Of a DNA stretch of 64,000 nucleotides, positions 44,775 to 56,615 are shown one piece after another (the first letter of the stretch is position 1; each line of letters opens with the position of its first letter). The notes under the pieces are model-generated. The model was not told the DNA's origin. It did no database searches and saw only the letters and a program-made list of their open reading frames with translations. The stretch comes from Physella acuta (lineage: Eukaryota > Mollusca > Gastropoda > Physidae), in the NCBI RefSeq assembly GCF_028476545.1, contig NW_026732751.1, positions 165,001 through 229,000 on the forward strand. Reading direction: 5' to 3'. The translations under genes and the position numbers were made by a program.

Positions 44775-47700
44775 CATTGTCCGGCACCCCAGTCTCACTG
44801 TCCGGCATCGCTAGCCCCACTGTCCGGCATCGCTAACTTCACTGTCCGGCATCGCTAGCCCCACTGTCCGGCATCGCTAACTTCACTGTCCGGCATCGCT
44901 AGCCCCACTGTCCGGCATCGCTAACTTCACTGTCCGGCATCGCTAGCCCCACTGTCCGGCATCGCTAACTTCACTGTCCGGCATCGCTAGCCCCACTGTC
45001 CGGCATCGCTAACTTCACAGTCCGGCATCGCTAACCCCACTGTCCGGCATCGCTAACTTCACTGTCCGGCATCGCTAGCCCCACTGTCCGGCATCGCTAA
45101 CTTCACTGTCCGGCATCGCTAGCCCCACTGTCCGGCATCGCTAACTTCACTGTCCGGCATCGCTAGCTTCACTGTCCGGCATCGCTAACTCCACAGTCCG
45201 GCATCCCAGTCTCACTGTCCGGCATCGCTAACTTCACTGTCCGGCATCGCTCACTTCACTGTCCGGCATCGCTAACTTCACTGTCCGGCATCGCTCACTT
45301 CACTGTCCGGCATCGCTAACTTCACTGTCCGGCATCGCTAGCTTCCCTGTCCGGCATCGCTAACTTCACAGTCAGGCATCGCTAACTTCACAGTCCGGCA
45401 TCGCTAACTTCACTGTCCGGCATCGCTAACTTCACTGTCCGGCATCGCTAACTTCACTGTCCGGCATCGCTAGCCTCACTGTCCGACATTGATAGCCTCA
45501 CTGTCCGGCATCGCTAACTTCACTGTCCGGCATCGCTAACTTCACTGTCCGGCATCGCTAGCCTCACTGTCCGGCATTGATAGCCTCACTGTCCGGCATC
45601 GCTAACTTCACTGTCCGGCATCGCTAACTTCATTGTCCGGCATCGCTAACTTCACTGTCCGGCATCGCTAACTTCACTGTCCGGCATCGCTAACTTCACT
45701 GTCCGGCATCGCTCACTTCACTGTCCGGCATCCCAGTCTCACTGTCCGGCATCACTAACTTCACAGTCCGGCATCGCTCACTTCACTGTCCGGCATCGCT
45801 AAATTCACTGTCCGGCATCGCTAACTTCACTGTCCGGCATCGCTAGCTTCACTGTCCGGCATCGCTAACTCCACAGTCCGGCATCACTAACTTCACAGTC
45901 CGGCATCGCTAACTTCACAGTCCGGCATCGCTCACTTCACTGTCCGGCATCGCTAAATTCACTGTCCGGCATCGCTAACTTCACTGTCCGGCATCGCTAA
46001 ATTCACTGTCCGGCATCGCTAACTTCACTGTCCGGCATCGCTCACTTCACTGTCCGGCATCGCTAGCTTCACTGTCCGGCATCGCTAAATTCACTGTCCG
46101 GCATCGCTAACTTCACTGTCCGGCATCGCTAAATTCACTGTCCGGCATCGCTAACTTCACTGTCCGGCATCGCTCACTTCACTGTCCGGCATCGCTAGCT
46201 TCACTGTCCGGCATCGCTAAATTCACTGTCCGGCATCGCTAACTTCACTGTCCGGCATCGCTAGCCTCACTGTCCGACATTGATAGCCTCACTGTCCGGC
46301 ATCGCTAACTTCACTGTCCGGCATCGCTAACTTCACTGTCCGGCATCGCTAGCCTCACTGTCCGGCATTGATAGCCTCACTGTCCGGCATCGCTAACTTC
46401 ACTGTCCGGCATCGCTAACTTCATTGTCCGGCATCGCTAACTTCACTGTCCGGCATCACTAACTTCACAGTCCGGCATCACTAACTTCACTGTCCGGCAT
46501 CGCTAACTTCACTGTCCGGCATCGCTAACTTCACTGTCCGGCATCCCAGTCTCACTGACCGGCATCGCTCACTTCACTGTCCGGCATCGCTAGCTTCACT
46601 GTCCGGCATCGCTAACTCCACAGTCCGGCATCACTAACTTCACTGTCCGGCATCGCTAACTTCACAGTCCGGCATCGCTCACTTCACTGTCCGGCATCGC
46701 TAAATTCACTGTCCGGCATCGCTAGCTTCCCTGTCCGGCATCGCTAACTTCACAGTCCGGCATCGCTCACTTCACTGTCCGGCATCGCTCACTTCACTGT
46801 CCGGCATCCCAGTCTCACTGTCCGGCATTGCTCACTTCACTGTCCGGCATCGCTAGCTTCACTGTCCGGCATCGCTAACTCCACAGTCCGGCATCACTAA
46901 CTTCACAGTCCGGCATCGCTAACTTCACAGTCCGGCATCGCTCACTTCACTGTCCGGCATCGCTAAATTCACTGTCCGGCATCGCTAACTTCACTGTCCG
47001 GCATCGCTAGCTTCACTGTCCGGCATCGCTAACTCCACAGTCCGGCATCACTAACTTCACAGTCCGGCATCGCTAACTTCACAGTCCGGCATCGCTCACT
47101 TCACTGTCCGGCATCGCTAAATTCACTGTCCGGCATCGCTAACTTCACTGTCCGGCATCGCTAAATTCACTGTCCGGCATCGCTAACTTCACTGTCCGGC
47201 ATCGCTCACTTCACTGTCCGGCATCGCTAGCTTCACTGTCCGGCATCGCTAAATTCACTGTCCGGCATCGCTAACTTCACTGTCCGGCATCGCTAAATTC
47301 ACTGTCCGGCATCGCTAACTTCACTGTCCGGCATCGCTCACTTCACTGTCCGGCATCGCTAGCTTCACTGTCCGGCATCGCTAAATTCACTGTCCGGCAT
47401 CGCTAACTTCACTGTCCGGCATCGCTAAATTCACTGTCCGGCATCGCTCACTTCACTGTCCGGCATCGCTAACTTCACTGTCCGGCATCCCAGTCTCACT
47501 GACCGGCATCGCTCACTTCACTGTCCGGCATCGCTAGCTTCACTGTCCGGCATCGCTAACTCCACAGTCCGGCATCGCTCACTTCACTGTCCGGCATCGC
47601 TAACTCCACAGTCCGGCATCGCTCACTTCACTGTCCGGCATCGCTAAATTCACTGTCCGGCATCGCTATCTCCACAGTCCGGCATCGCTCACTTCACTGT

Positions 47701-47815
47701 CCGGCATCGCTAGCTTCACTGTCCGGCATCGCTAACTCCACAGTCCGGCATCGCTCACTTCACTGTCCGGCATCGCTAGCTTCACAGTCCGGCATCGCTA
47801 ACTTCACTGTCCGGT
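44775..47815. repeat. 22-bp satellite, ACTGTCCGGCATCGCTAACT core; largest array in the window
   Basis: About 138 units over 3 kb. The ACTGTCCGGCATC half is nearly invariant and the other half varies (GCTAACTTC, GCTAGCTTC, GCTCACTTC, GCTAAATTC, CCAGTCTC, TTGATAGCCTC). Variants are arranged in higher-order blocks. GTCCGACATT with the same neighbours occurs at 45481 and 46272 (791 bp). A six-unit 132-bp block repeats at 46064/46196 and again at 47228/47360. Two CpGs per unit give about 270 CpGs. Confidence 0.98.
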
Positions 47816-47889
47816 CTCAGTCCGTAGAATATCTTGTGATGTGCAACTCTACGCTGATAATGAAAAGAAAAACAATACTGAATCCTCCA

Positions 47890-48182
47890 TTTAGATGACA
47901 ACCCCCTCCCCCGAACGTTACTACACCCCGATTGATGACCAATCCCCCCCCCCCCCCCACTGAACGTTACTAGACCCCGGGAGATGACCACCCCCCTGAA
48001 CATTAAAAGACCCTGGTAGATGACCAACCCCCACACCCCCCCCCCTCTGAACATTACTAGACCCCAGTAGCTGACCAATTTCCCCCCCCCCCCCACCGAA
48101 CACTACTAGACCCGGGTAGATGACCACCCCCCACCCCCTCTGGACGTTACTAGACCCCGGGAGATGACCACCCCCCATGCGT
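47890..48182. repeat. Degenerate repeat, GTTACTAGACCCCGGGAGAT type with poly-C
   Basis: Six copies of TTACTAGACCCCNGNAGATGACCA, each followed by a C run of variable length (10-16), giving unit lengths of about 45-60 bp. Confidence 0.85.
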
Positions 48183-48640
48183 CGTCTCCCTTGAGTACTG
48201 GCCAGTAGATAAATGGACAGCGGTCAACTCTAATTATTCCAGAGTCGTCTACGTCAGGGTTCTCCACCCAAGGGCCGGGGTGTGGGGGGGGGGGGGGGTG
48301 GGGGAGTAAATAAAGAACTGGAGCTAGAGTAGAAAAAAAAATCCGTGAATAGAAAATAAAATGGGGATTTATTTGATTGGGCGTCAGGGCGGGTAGGAAA
48401 TAAAACAAATATTGTGGGATGCGATCATAAAAACTCCCCGAGTGTGGTCGGAGCGTAGAACTATTGGGCCGGTCATTCAGGCGCTGGTCAGCACACTGAC
48501 CTCAACTGTCCGGCTGGGGGGTAAATATTGGGGGAGAATATTAATGACCGCTTTCTTAAAGTACTGCCCGTGGCAGGTCGAGTGGTTGAGAGTGGTAGGA
48601 CGGTGGGTGGACTTTGGTGAGTAATCGGGAGACCGAGTTT
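48183..48640. other. Non-repetitive island, candidate regulatory element
   Basis: Complex sequence with CTCTAATTATTCCAGAG (imperfect palindrome around TAATTA), GGATGCGATCATAAAAACTC and CTCAACTGTCCGGCTGG. A G run sits at about 48283-48300. No frame recognised. Confidence 0.28.
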
Positions 48641-48649
48641 TGTGTGTGG

Positions 48650-49045
48650 AAAGTTGGGTAGATCCAACTTTTGGTGTAATGTTGGATGTGTTGGTAGATC
48701 CAACTTTTGGTGGAATGTTGGATGTGTTGGTAGATCCAACTTTTGGTGAAATGTTGGATGTGTTGGTAGATCCAACTTTTGGTGGAATGTTGGATGTGTT
48801 TGTAGATCCAACTTTTGGTGGAATGTTGGATGTGTTGGTAGATCCAACTTTTGGTGAAATGTTGGATGTGTTGGTAGATCCAACTTATGGTGGAATGTTG
48901 GATGTGTTGGTAGATCCAACTTTTGGTGGAATGTTGTATGTGTTGGTAGATCCAACTTTTGGTGGAATGTTGGATGTGTTGGTAGATTCAACTTTTGGTG
49001 GAATGTTGGATGTGTTGGTAGATCCAACGTTTGCTGAAATGCTTA
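48650..49045. repeat. 36-bp minisatellite, TAGATCCAACTTTTGGTGGA core
   Basis: Eleven units with few substitutions. The 36-bp unit keeps frames open on both strands (VDPTFGGMLDVL on plus, DLPTHPTFHQKL on minus). I regard both as incidental because neither has a recognisable start or partner domain. Confidence 0.96.
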
Positions 49046-49379
49046 AATGCATCCATGTTTTAGTGATAAAATGTTGAGTGTTCCAAGCGGTTGTAGAATT
49101 GTAGAATTTGACCTACAAAGTTGTAATTGTTGTATTATTAAATGTTTTAAGTTCCCGCATGCTACGGTAATTTGTTTAACACAAAACCTCACTTTCTAGG
49201 CATAAAAATTAATTGGAGTAAATTATTCATCTAATTTACATACCAATCAACAGCCGGACGTTACATTAATGAAAACAAAGGGAAACCATGTGACCATCAC
49301 TGATTAAATCGCTGGATCAGGCGTGTAGGCCTAGAGGTTGTTGTCGTGGTGGGACGACAGCTGGCGTTAGGCTGCTCAC
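49046..49379. other. Unique sequence
   Basis: No gene recognised. Confidence 0.45.
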
Positions 49380-49619
49380 TACAGAGATGGGCGTCTGTTT
49401 TCTGTGTGAGTGGTTTGTGGGGGGACGGGGACAGGTGTATGTGTGTATGTGGGGTGGGGGGAGTCTTTAGGGACATCAGGGTTTGTTTTTTGTGTAACTG
49501 GTTTGTGGGGTGGGGGCAGGTGTGTGTGTGTTTGTGCGGCGAGGGGGGGGGGGGTCTTTAGAGACATCAATGTTTTTTTTTGTGTAACTGGTTTGTGGGG
49601 TGGGAGCAGGTGTGTGTGG
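49380..49619. repeat. Degenerate left edge of the 85-bp array
   Basis: Units with GGTTTGTGGGGTGGG and GTCTTTAGGGACATCA are recognisable but diverged relatives of the units that follow. Confidence 0.75.
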
Positions 49620-50740
49620 GGAGGGGGTCATTAGAGAGATGAGGGACTGCTTGCTATGTACTTGGTTAGTAGGGGTGGGCCGTATATGTGTGTGTGAGTG
49701 GGGGGGGGGTAGTTATTAGAGAGATGAGGGACTGCTTGCTATGTACCTGGTTAGTAGGGGTGGGCCGTATATATGTGTGTGAGTGGGGGGGGGGGTGGTT
49801 ATTAGAGAGATGAGGGACTGCTTGCTATGTACCTGGTTAGTAGGGGTGGGCCGTATATGTGTGTGTGAGTGGGGGGGGGGGTGGTTATTAGAGAGATGAG
49901 GGACTGCTTGCTATGTACCTGGTTAGTAGGGGTGGGCCGTATATGTGTGTGTGAGTGGGGGGGGGGTGGTTATTAGAGAGATGAGGGACTGCTTGCTATG
50001 TACTTGGTTAGTAGGGGTGGGCCGTATATGTGTGTGTGAGTGGGGGGGGGTGGTTATTAGAGAGATGAGGGACTGCTTGCTATGTACTTGGTTAGTAGGG
50101 GTGGGCCGTATATGTGTGTGTGAGTGGGGGGGGGGGGTGGTTATTAGAGAGATGAGGGACTGCTTGCTATGTACTTGGTTAGTAGGGGTGGGCCGTATAT
50201 GTGTGTGTGAGTGGGGAAGTGGTTATTAAAGAGATGAGGGACTGCTTGCTATGTACTTGGTTAGTAGGGGTGGGCCGTATATGTGTGTGTGAGTGTGGGG
50301 GGGGGGTGGTTATTAGAGAGATGAGGGACTGCTTGCTATGTACTTGGTTAGTAGGGGTGGGCTGTATATGTGTGTGTGAGTGGGGGGGGTGGTTATTAAA
50401 GAGATGAGGGACTGCTTGCTATGTACCTGGTTAGTAGGGGTGGGCCGTATATGTGTGTGTGAGTGGGGGGGGGGGGGGTGGTTATTAGAGAGATGAGGGA
50501 CTGCTTGCTATGTACCTAGTTTGTGGGGGGTGGGGGGTAGGGCTGGCATATGTGTGTGTGTGTGTGGGGGGGTGGTTATTAGAGAGATGACGGTCTGCTT
50601 GCTATGTGCCTGGTTTGTGGGGGTAGGGCTGGCATATGTGTGTGTGTGTGTGGGGGGGTGGTTATTAGAGAGATGGCGGTCTGCTTGCTATGTGCCTGGT
50701 TTGTGGGGTGGGCCGTATCAGTGAGTGGGGGGGGTCATAA
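49620..50740. repeat. Satellite of about 85 bp, GAGATGAGGGACTGCTTGCT core
   Basis: About 13 units. Each contains GGTTATTAGAGAGATGAGGG, ACTGCTTGCTATGTACCTGG, GGGGTGGGCCGTATATG and a (GT)n(G)n linker whose G run varies from 7 to 14. The last two or three units are a diverged subfamily. The core is far more uniform than the linker. Confidence 0.96.
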
Positions 50741-51239
50741 ACAGGTGATGGTCTCTTTTCTGTGTATCTGATTTGTGGAGTTGGGTCGGTGAATGTGCGT
50801 GTGTGTGTGTGTGTTGGGGATGACACCATTAGCATGTAATTTACTGCTTTAATATCGATGACAATGGCGGGTGTTAAGTGAACAGCGTGGTGATGATTGC
50901 AGCGTGAGTTACTGATATTTGACCTCATTCTTCCTCCTTGTTTTTGTTTCTATACTTGGCTTTAAAAAAACCATTTGGCAGCCAACAGCAGTCTAACGAT
51001 TTTTTGACATGACCGTTGATTAAAAAAATAGTCCACACCTCAGCTGATGATCGGGACCATAGTGTTAGTTTTTAAACATGTTGTCTAATGGTTTGTCATT
51101 GTTTAGTTTGACCGTAGCTTGTATCATCAGAATTTTCTCCCGTTCTTACACTAGACACATGCGGTAAACGTAGTAGAGTTCATCTGTTTCAATGACCTCG
51201 GCTCACGGGGTGATGGTCAAGTCTTTGCAAGCCGCCTTG
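50741..51239. other. Unique sequence
   Basis: No gene recognised. (GT)n lies at about 50790-50812. Confidence 0.45.
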
Positions 51240-51330
51240 GTTTCTCTGATTTGGGTCAGGTACCCATCGAAGCTGGGTGGACTCAGGGACGTCCTACAGT
51301 GTTCGAACTCTAGACTAACGGGTTAGCAGT
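51240..51330. other. Possible SINE-like dispersed repeat relic
   Basis: GTCAGGTACCCATCGAAGCT and GGGTGGACTCAGG followed by TGTTCGAACTCTAG resemble a short dispersed repeat I recall from several marine invertebrates, including a TTCGAA motif like a Pol III B box. No A box, tail or duplication was found. Confidence 0.28.
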
Positions 51331-51395
51331 GGTAAGTTCTACTACCCAAATACGCCGCCTCAAATACTTTTGTGCTGACAAACATAATTCAGTGT

Positions 51396-52392
51396 ATTAT
51401 AATCATCTCACCAAATCTCGTGATTATAATCATCTCAACAAATCTCGTGATTATAATCATCTCACCAAATCTCGTCTTTTTAATAATCTCACCAAATCTC
51501 GTCTTTTTAATAATCTCACCAAATCTCGTCTTTTTAATAATCTCACCAAATCTCGTCTTTATAATCATCTCCACAAATCTCGTCTTTATAATCAACTCAC
51601 CAAATCTCGTCTTTATAATCATCTCACCAAATCTCGTCTTTATAATCATCTCATCAAATCTCGTCTTTATAACCATCTCCCAAAATCTCGTCTTTATTAT
51701 CATTTCCCCAAATCTCGTCTTTATAATCATCTCACTAACTCTCGTCTTTATAATCATCTCACCAAATCTCGTCTTTATAATCATCTCACCAAATCTCGTG
51801 ATTATAATCATCTCACCAAATCTCGTCTTTATAATCATCTCACCAAATCTCGTGATTATAATCATCTCACCAAATCTCGTCATTATAATCATCTCACCAA
51901 ATCTCGTCTTTATAATCATCTCACCAAATCTCGTCTATATAATCATCTCACCAAATCTCGTCTTTATAATAATCTCACCAAATCTCGTCTTTATAATCAT
52001 CTCGCCAAATCTCGTCTTTTTAATAATCTCACCAATTCTTGTCGTTATAACCATCTCGCCAAATCTCGTCTTTATAACCATCTCGCCAAATCTCGTCTTT
52101 ATAACCATTTCCCAAAATCTCGTCTTTATAATCATTTCACCAAATCTCGTCTTTATAATCATTTCACCAAATCTCGTCTTTATAATCATTTCCCCAAATC
52201 TCGTCTTATAATCATTTCCCCAAATCTCGTCATTATAATCATTTCACCAAATCTCGTCTTTATAATCATCTCACCAAATCTCGTCTTTATAATCATCTCA
52301 CCAAATCTCGTCTTTATAATCATCTCACCAAATCTCGTCTTTATAATCATCTCACCAAATCTCGTCTTTATAATCATCTCACCAAATCTCGA
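51396..52392. repeat. 27-bp satellite, AATCATCTCACCAAATCTCG core
   Basis: About 37 units. Variants TCTTTATAA, TGATTATAA and TCTTTTTAA occur in runs. A one-base loss at about 52205 changes frame. The 27-bp unit keeps plus frames (YNHLTKSRL and IIISPNLVF) and minus frames (GEMIIKTRF) open. No ATG or exon boundary supports translation. Confidence 0.97.
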
Positions 52393-52573
52393 CGAGCTAC
52401 CAAAGTCTCGTGGCTTTGACGAGAAGTCCCAACACAAATTCTCACGAAATATATTTGTTTGACCACAGTCTATAGAAAGTAGGTAGGGTGGGGGAATGTA
52501 GCGGAAATAGGGAATATATTATTCCACAAGCGCCACTTTCCATCCATCTCCACATCTTCGGTTTCCCTTTCAA

Positions 52574-52672
52574 CTGTACCGTATTTCTCATTTACGTTCA
52601 GCAGTACCGTATTCCCCCTTGTTTACGTTCAGCAGTACCGTATTCCCCATTGTTTACGTACGGCAGTCTTTG
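52574..52672. repeat. Three-copy 35-bp repeat, TTTACGTTCAGCAGTACCGT core
   Basis: Three copies with small differences, the first and last degenerate. Confidence 0.9.
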
Positions 52673-53149
52673 ACCCCATCAGTGGAGCGCCCCCCATAAA
52701 TAATAATCTTACCCTCGACCAGGCTTTAACGTCTCACCAACCTTTGATTTATGCTAATTGTTTCATGTACGTCGGATTTTCGCCGAATTCGCTCTGCCGG
52801 AAATACGTCGTCAAAAAAACGCGTGATTTTTTTTTTTAAATTTTCGCAATGTTAAAAAAAAAAAAAAATTGAACATTAAGCTAACTCGAAATGTATGCAA
52901 GGGACTAGCCTCGAACCTTTGACGTTGTGTTCTGATACATTGTTTAACATCGTCGCTAGAGGACGCTACAGATCCGAGGGTGGGGGAACATATGATTGAG
53001 CCATCGATCAGCGATTAACAGCGCGGCGCTGATCTTGAATCGATACGCGGAGAACCAATAATGCCAGATCAAAGAGGGACGCAAGGACGCGGCCACATTA
53101 GCAGAGTTCTTGTTCTTGAAAACTGGAGTTCTGGTTCTTGAATGTTGCG
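52673..53149. other. Unique sequence
   Basis: Holds the tRNA-like segment at 52898-52970 described separately. Otherwise no gene recognised. Confidence 0.45.
52898..52970 (-). other. Possible tRNA-derived relic
   Basis: On the minus strand TAGCGACGATGTTAAACA is followed 35 bases later by AAGGTTCGAGGC. These recall the A box and B box (GGTTCGANNCC) of a tRNA or tRNA-derived SINE. The acceptor arm does not pair well and no CCA or oligo-A end is seen, so it is not a working tRNA gene. Confidence 0.28.
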
Positions 53150-53625
53150 GCGGTAATGATTGTTCTGGGTATCGTGGTCGGTTTGTTCTGGGTATTGTTG
53201 GTAGGATTGTTCTGGGTATCGTTTGGTCGGATTGTTCTGGGTATTCTTGGTCGGATTTAGCTGGGTATCGTTGGTCGGATTGTTCTGGGTATCGTTTGGT
53301 CGGATTGTTCTGAATATCGTTGATCGGATTGTTCTGGGTATCGTTGGTTGAATGGTTTTCGGTATCGTTGGTCGGATTGTTCTGGGTATCGTTTGGTCGG
53401 ATTGTTCTGAATATCGTTGATCGGATTGTTCTGGGTATCGTTGGTTGAATGGTTTTCGGTATCATTGGTCGGATTGAGCTAGGTATCGTTGGTCGGATTG
53501 TTCTGGGTATCGTTGGTCGTATTGTTCTGGGTATCGTTGGTCGGATTGTTCTGGGTATCGTTTGTCGGATTGAGCTAAGTATCGTTGGTCGGATTGTTCT
53601 GGGTATCGTTTGGTCGGCCTAAGAT
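53150..53625. repeat. 24-bp minisatellite, GGTCGGATTGTTCTGGGTAT core
   Basis: About 20 units. A four-unit block containing TCTGAATATCGTTGATCGG and GGTTGAATGGTTTTCGG is duplicated with an offset of 98 bp (about 53310 and 53408). Confidence 0.96.
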
Positions 53626-53754
53626 CTTTACAAGGACTACCGTATTTATGGCAACTGTATTAGTGAAACAAAGCTCATTGCAATTTACTGTAAACACATT
53701 TAAATTGTGTCAACACTGAACAAACTCGATGGTAATGTCGGTACTGTTATATCT

Positions 53755-54130
53755 ATGCAGAACTATAATGTTCTATGTGGAAATCAATGTTCTAACCATA
53801 TGATATTTGATCTAGCTATATGATATGTTCAAACTCTGTAGAACCCTTAATATTCTGTGTAGAACTTAGTAATATTTTATGAACAACTGTATGTTCTCCT
53901 ATATGATATGTTGTAACTGTAGATCCTTGTAATGTTTGATGCAGAGCTCAATATTCTAACTATGTGATATAGGCTCTAGCCAGATGATATGTTCTAACTA
54001 TGTAGAACTTCATAGTGCTATACATAACTTTGCATTGTTCTAGCTATACAGAACTTCGCATTGTTCTAGCTATACAGAACTCTCTAATGTTATAACTACA
54101 TAGAATACGGAAATGTTCTACCGAAGATAA
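53755..54130. repeat. Degenerate repeat, TATGATATGTTCTAACTATG type
   Basis: GATATGTTCTAAC, TGTAGAACT and CTAGCTATACAGAACT recur irregularly every 25-45 bp. It reads as an ancient minisatellite. Confidence 0.6.
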
Positions 54131-54522
54131 AACTCAGTAAACTTCTAAGAATGTTCCCTGTAGTATCGGAGGCATCCTGTAATGTCGATTTTTCTAAAAA
54201 CACCACCATTTGATTCAAATTTTGAATGTACCAGCATGACCAGCATCTAGATTTAAATATTCAAAATCGCATCAAGACGGCGCAGCGAAGGCGAAACCAT
54301 TGTTTGATATCAGACTTCACACACAGGGAGGGGGGGGGGGAAGGAGGGAGATGTAGGGGGTGGGGGCAGGTGAAGAGATCCAGACGAGAGGGTGTCTGAG
54401 ATAAACAAAGGGCTATTGAAGGGCGATAAAAGGCAAGTCATCAGTAACAAGAAGGGGAGATAACGTATACATAAAATATGTTGTCATAATATTTACCTGC
54501 TCGTACACTATGACCTCACTAA
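54131..54522. other. Unique sequence
   Basis: Contains a G run at about 54328-54340. No gene recognised. Confidence 0.45.
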
Positions 54523-54750
<228 letters not shown>

Positions 54751-54760
54751 ATATATATAT

Positions 54761-54915
54761 GTGTGTGTGTCTGTGTGTCTGTGTGTCTGTCTGTGTCTGT
54801 CTGTGTCTGTCTGTGTCTGTCTGTGTCTGTGTCCATGTCTGTGTCAGTGTCTGTGCGTGCGTGCGTGCGCGTGTGTGTGTGTGAGTGAGTGTGCGTGTGT
54901 GTGTGTGTGTTCATG
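54761..54915. repeat. GT/CTGT compound microsatellite
   Basis: (GT)n, (CTGTCTGTGT)n and (GTGC)n patches directly after the AT palindrome. Confidence 0.95.
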
Positions 54916-55344
54916 TGTGTGGATTTATTTTCTTAAGTATGTAAATACGCCAATAAACAATTGGTTATCAATGTAAATCGATTAGCATTTCTAATACCTT
55001 AAACTGTTTTGTTTTTTTCTTTAAGCTTAAAACATTAAAAATAATTTTATATTTTGTAATTAAGGAACGTAATAATGAAAGAATTATTATTTTTTAAAGC
55101 GATGCTATGTTTTGATTACGTCATCAAACACCTAATTTCTGTTCCTCCCCAAGCACCCATTGCTAATTAGTTTAAGCCTTTCTTCTATTACCCTCCGGTC
55201 TGATATTTTTAAATTCCCCACCGCAACACCCATCTCCCAAAACCTCCCCCCACCCCCTCCACCCCCAGTCTCATGCCAGCCACAAAGCCCTGCAAGTACA
55301 AGACCTTCTCTTGAACCTTCTGGAATAATTCAATTCATCGTCTG
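54916..55344. other. AT-rich unique sequence, then C-rich
   Basis: No gene recognised. Confidence 0.45.
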
Positions 55345-55735
55345 CCAGGCACACCATCTATAAGGGCGGGGTCTCACTAGTGAATAGTCTGCCCGTCTAT
55401 ACAGATGGGTCTCACTAGTGAATTGTCTGCCCGTCTATAAGGACGGGTCTCACTAGTAAATTTTCTGCCCGTCTATAAGGGCGGGTCTCACTAGTGAATT
55501 GTCTTCCCGTCTATAAAGGCGGGTCTTACTAGTGAATTGTCTGCTCGTCTATAAAGGCGGGTCTCACTTGTGAGTTATCTGTCTGTCTGTATAAAAGGAT
55601 GTATCTCACTAGTGAATTGTCTGCCCGTCTATAAGGGCGGGTCTTACTAGTGAATTGTCTGCCCGTCTATAAGGGCGGGTCTTACTAGTGAATTGTCTGC
55701 CCGTCTATAAAGGATGTGTCTCACTAGTGAATCCC
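55345..55735. repeat. 38-bp minisatellite with TATAA and GGGCGGG
   Basis: Ten units with CTATAAGGGCGGGTCTCACT, then AGTGAATTGTCTGCCCGT. Most units carry TATAA(A/G)GGCGGG, which reads as a TATA box touching a GC box, and the palindrome CACTAGTG. One unit has ATACAGATGGG and two have AGGATGTG instead. Confidence 0.96.
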
Positions 55736-56114
55736 GCCCGTTTGTTGACACGGATCACCCCACAAGACCGTCTGCTTCTGTGTTGTCTTGCCTCATCAGC
55801 CATGGATCGTCTGCGCCTGTTCTGGTTCTGTTGTGCACGTAACACCATTAGCTCCTGCCATTGGTGTTCTAACACCTTCAACTGCTGGTGGCGTCAGCAA
55901 CTGTTGCGTTAGCTCGCACCATTAGAGCGGGGCCTATAGCAGTGTGCAGCAGAGCTGGGAACATCATTGAGCTCCTACCATTAGAATCATGTTTACATCA
56001 ATACGCTAGGCGAGAGAGATCGTTTTTTATTATATTGTATTTCTTAAATGAAACCAACAATACATTTTTTATACATTTGATGGTTTTAACAGCAAACCAC
56101 TTCAACATATCCTG
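55736..56114. other. Unique sequence with loose ACACCATTAGCTCC motifs
   Basis: AACACCATTAGCTCCTGCCATT, GCACCATTAGAG and CTACCATTAGAATC recur, possibly an old repeat. No gene recognised. Confidence 0.4.
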
Positions 56115-56440
56115 ATAACACCCTACACATTAGACTGCCAACCCCCTACCACATAGCATGGCAACCCCTACAACAAACAACCAACCTAACCTAACAAACC
56201 TCTACCAGTCTAACAACCCCCTACAATACAACCTGACAACTTCCTACCCCATTGCCTGACAACCCTACAACATAAAATGACAACTCCCTATAACATGACC
56301 CCCCCCCCCCCCCTGACAACCCTTTAAGCATAGCTTAACAACACCTACAATAGATTAACCCCCTACAACATAGCCTGAAAACCCCCTACAACTGAGCATA
56401 ACAACACCCTACAACAACCTGACAACCACTACAACAACCA
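56115..56440. repeat. Degenerate minisatellite of about 20-24 bp, CCTACAACATAGCCTGACAA type
   Basis: About 14 copies with indels and a poly-C interruption at about 56299-56313. Confidence 0.8.
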
Positions 56441-56468
56441 ACATAGCCGCCAGCAGGCACAGCCCCCA

Positions 56469-56615
56469 GTCCCTCACGACGATCTAGGTGTCGCGTGCGG
56501 TCCCTGCTTGTAGTCCCCCACATACCCCAGTCGGTCCCTGCTTGTAGTCCCCCACATCCCCCAGTCCCTCACAACGATCTAGGTGTCGCGTGCGGTCCCT
56601 GCTTGTAGTCCCCGG
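56469..56615. repeat. Two-copy repeat with CGATCTAGGTGTCGCGTGCG
   Basis: CCAGTCCCTCAC, CGATCTAGGTGTCGCGTGCG and GTCCCTGCTTGTAGTCCCC occur twice about 98 bp apart, with an extra half copy between. Confidence 0.92.

Noticed and set aside
44775-47815. Centromeric satellite
   Set aside because: The higher-order structure is similar in style, but the array is only 3 kb long and is flanked by unique sequence.
51300-51330. tRNA gene at TGTTCGAACTC
   Set aside because: Only a partial B-box resemblance. No A box at the right distance and no cloverleaf pairing.
51329-52462. 377-codon frame of YNHLTKSRL repeats as a gene
   Set aside because: It starts with GTG, has no flanking exon signals, and a one-base unit loss near 52205 shifts the frame. 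Other frames are equally open.
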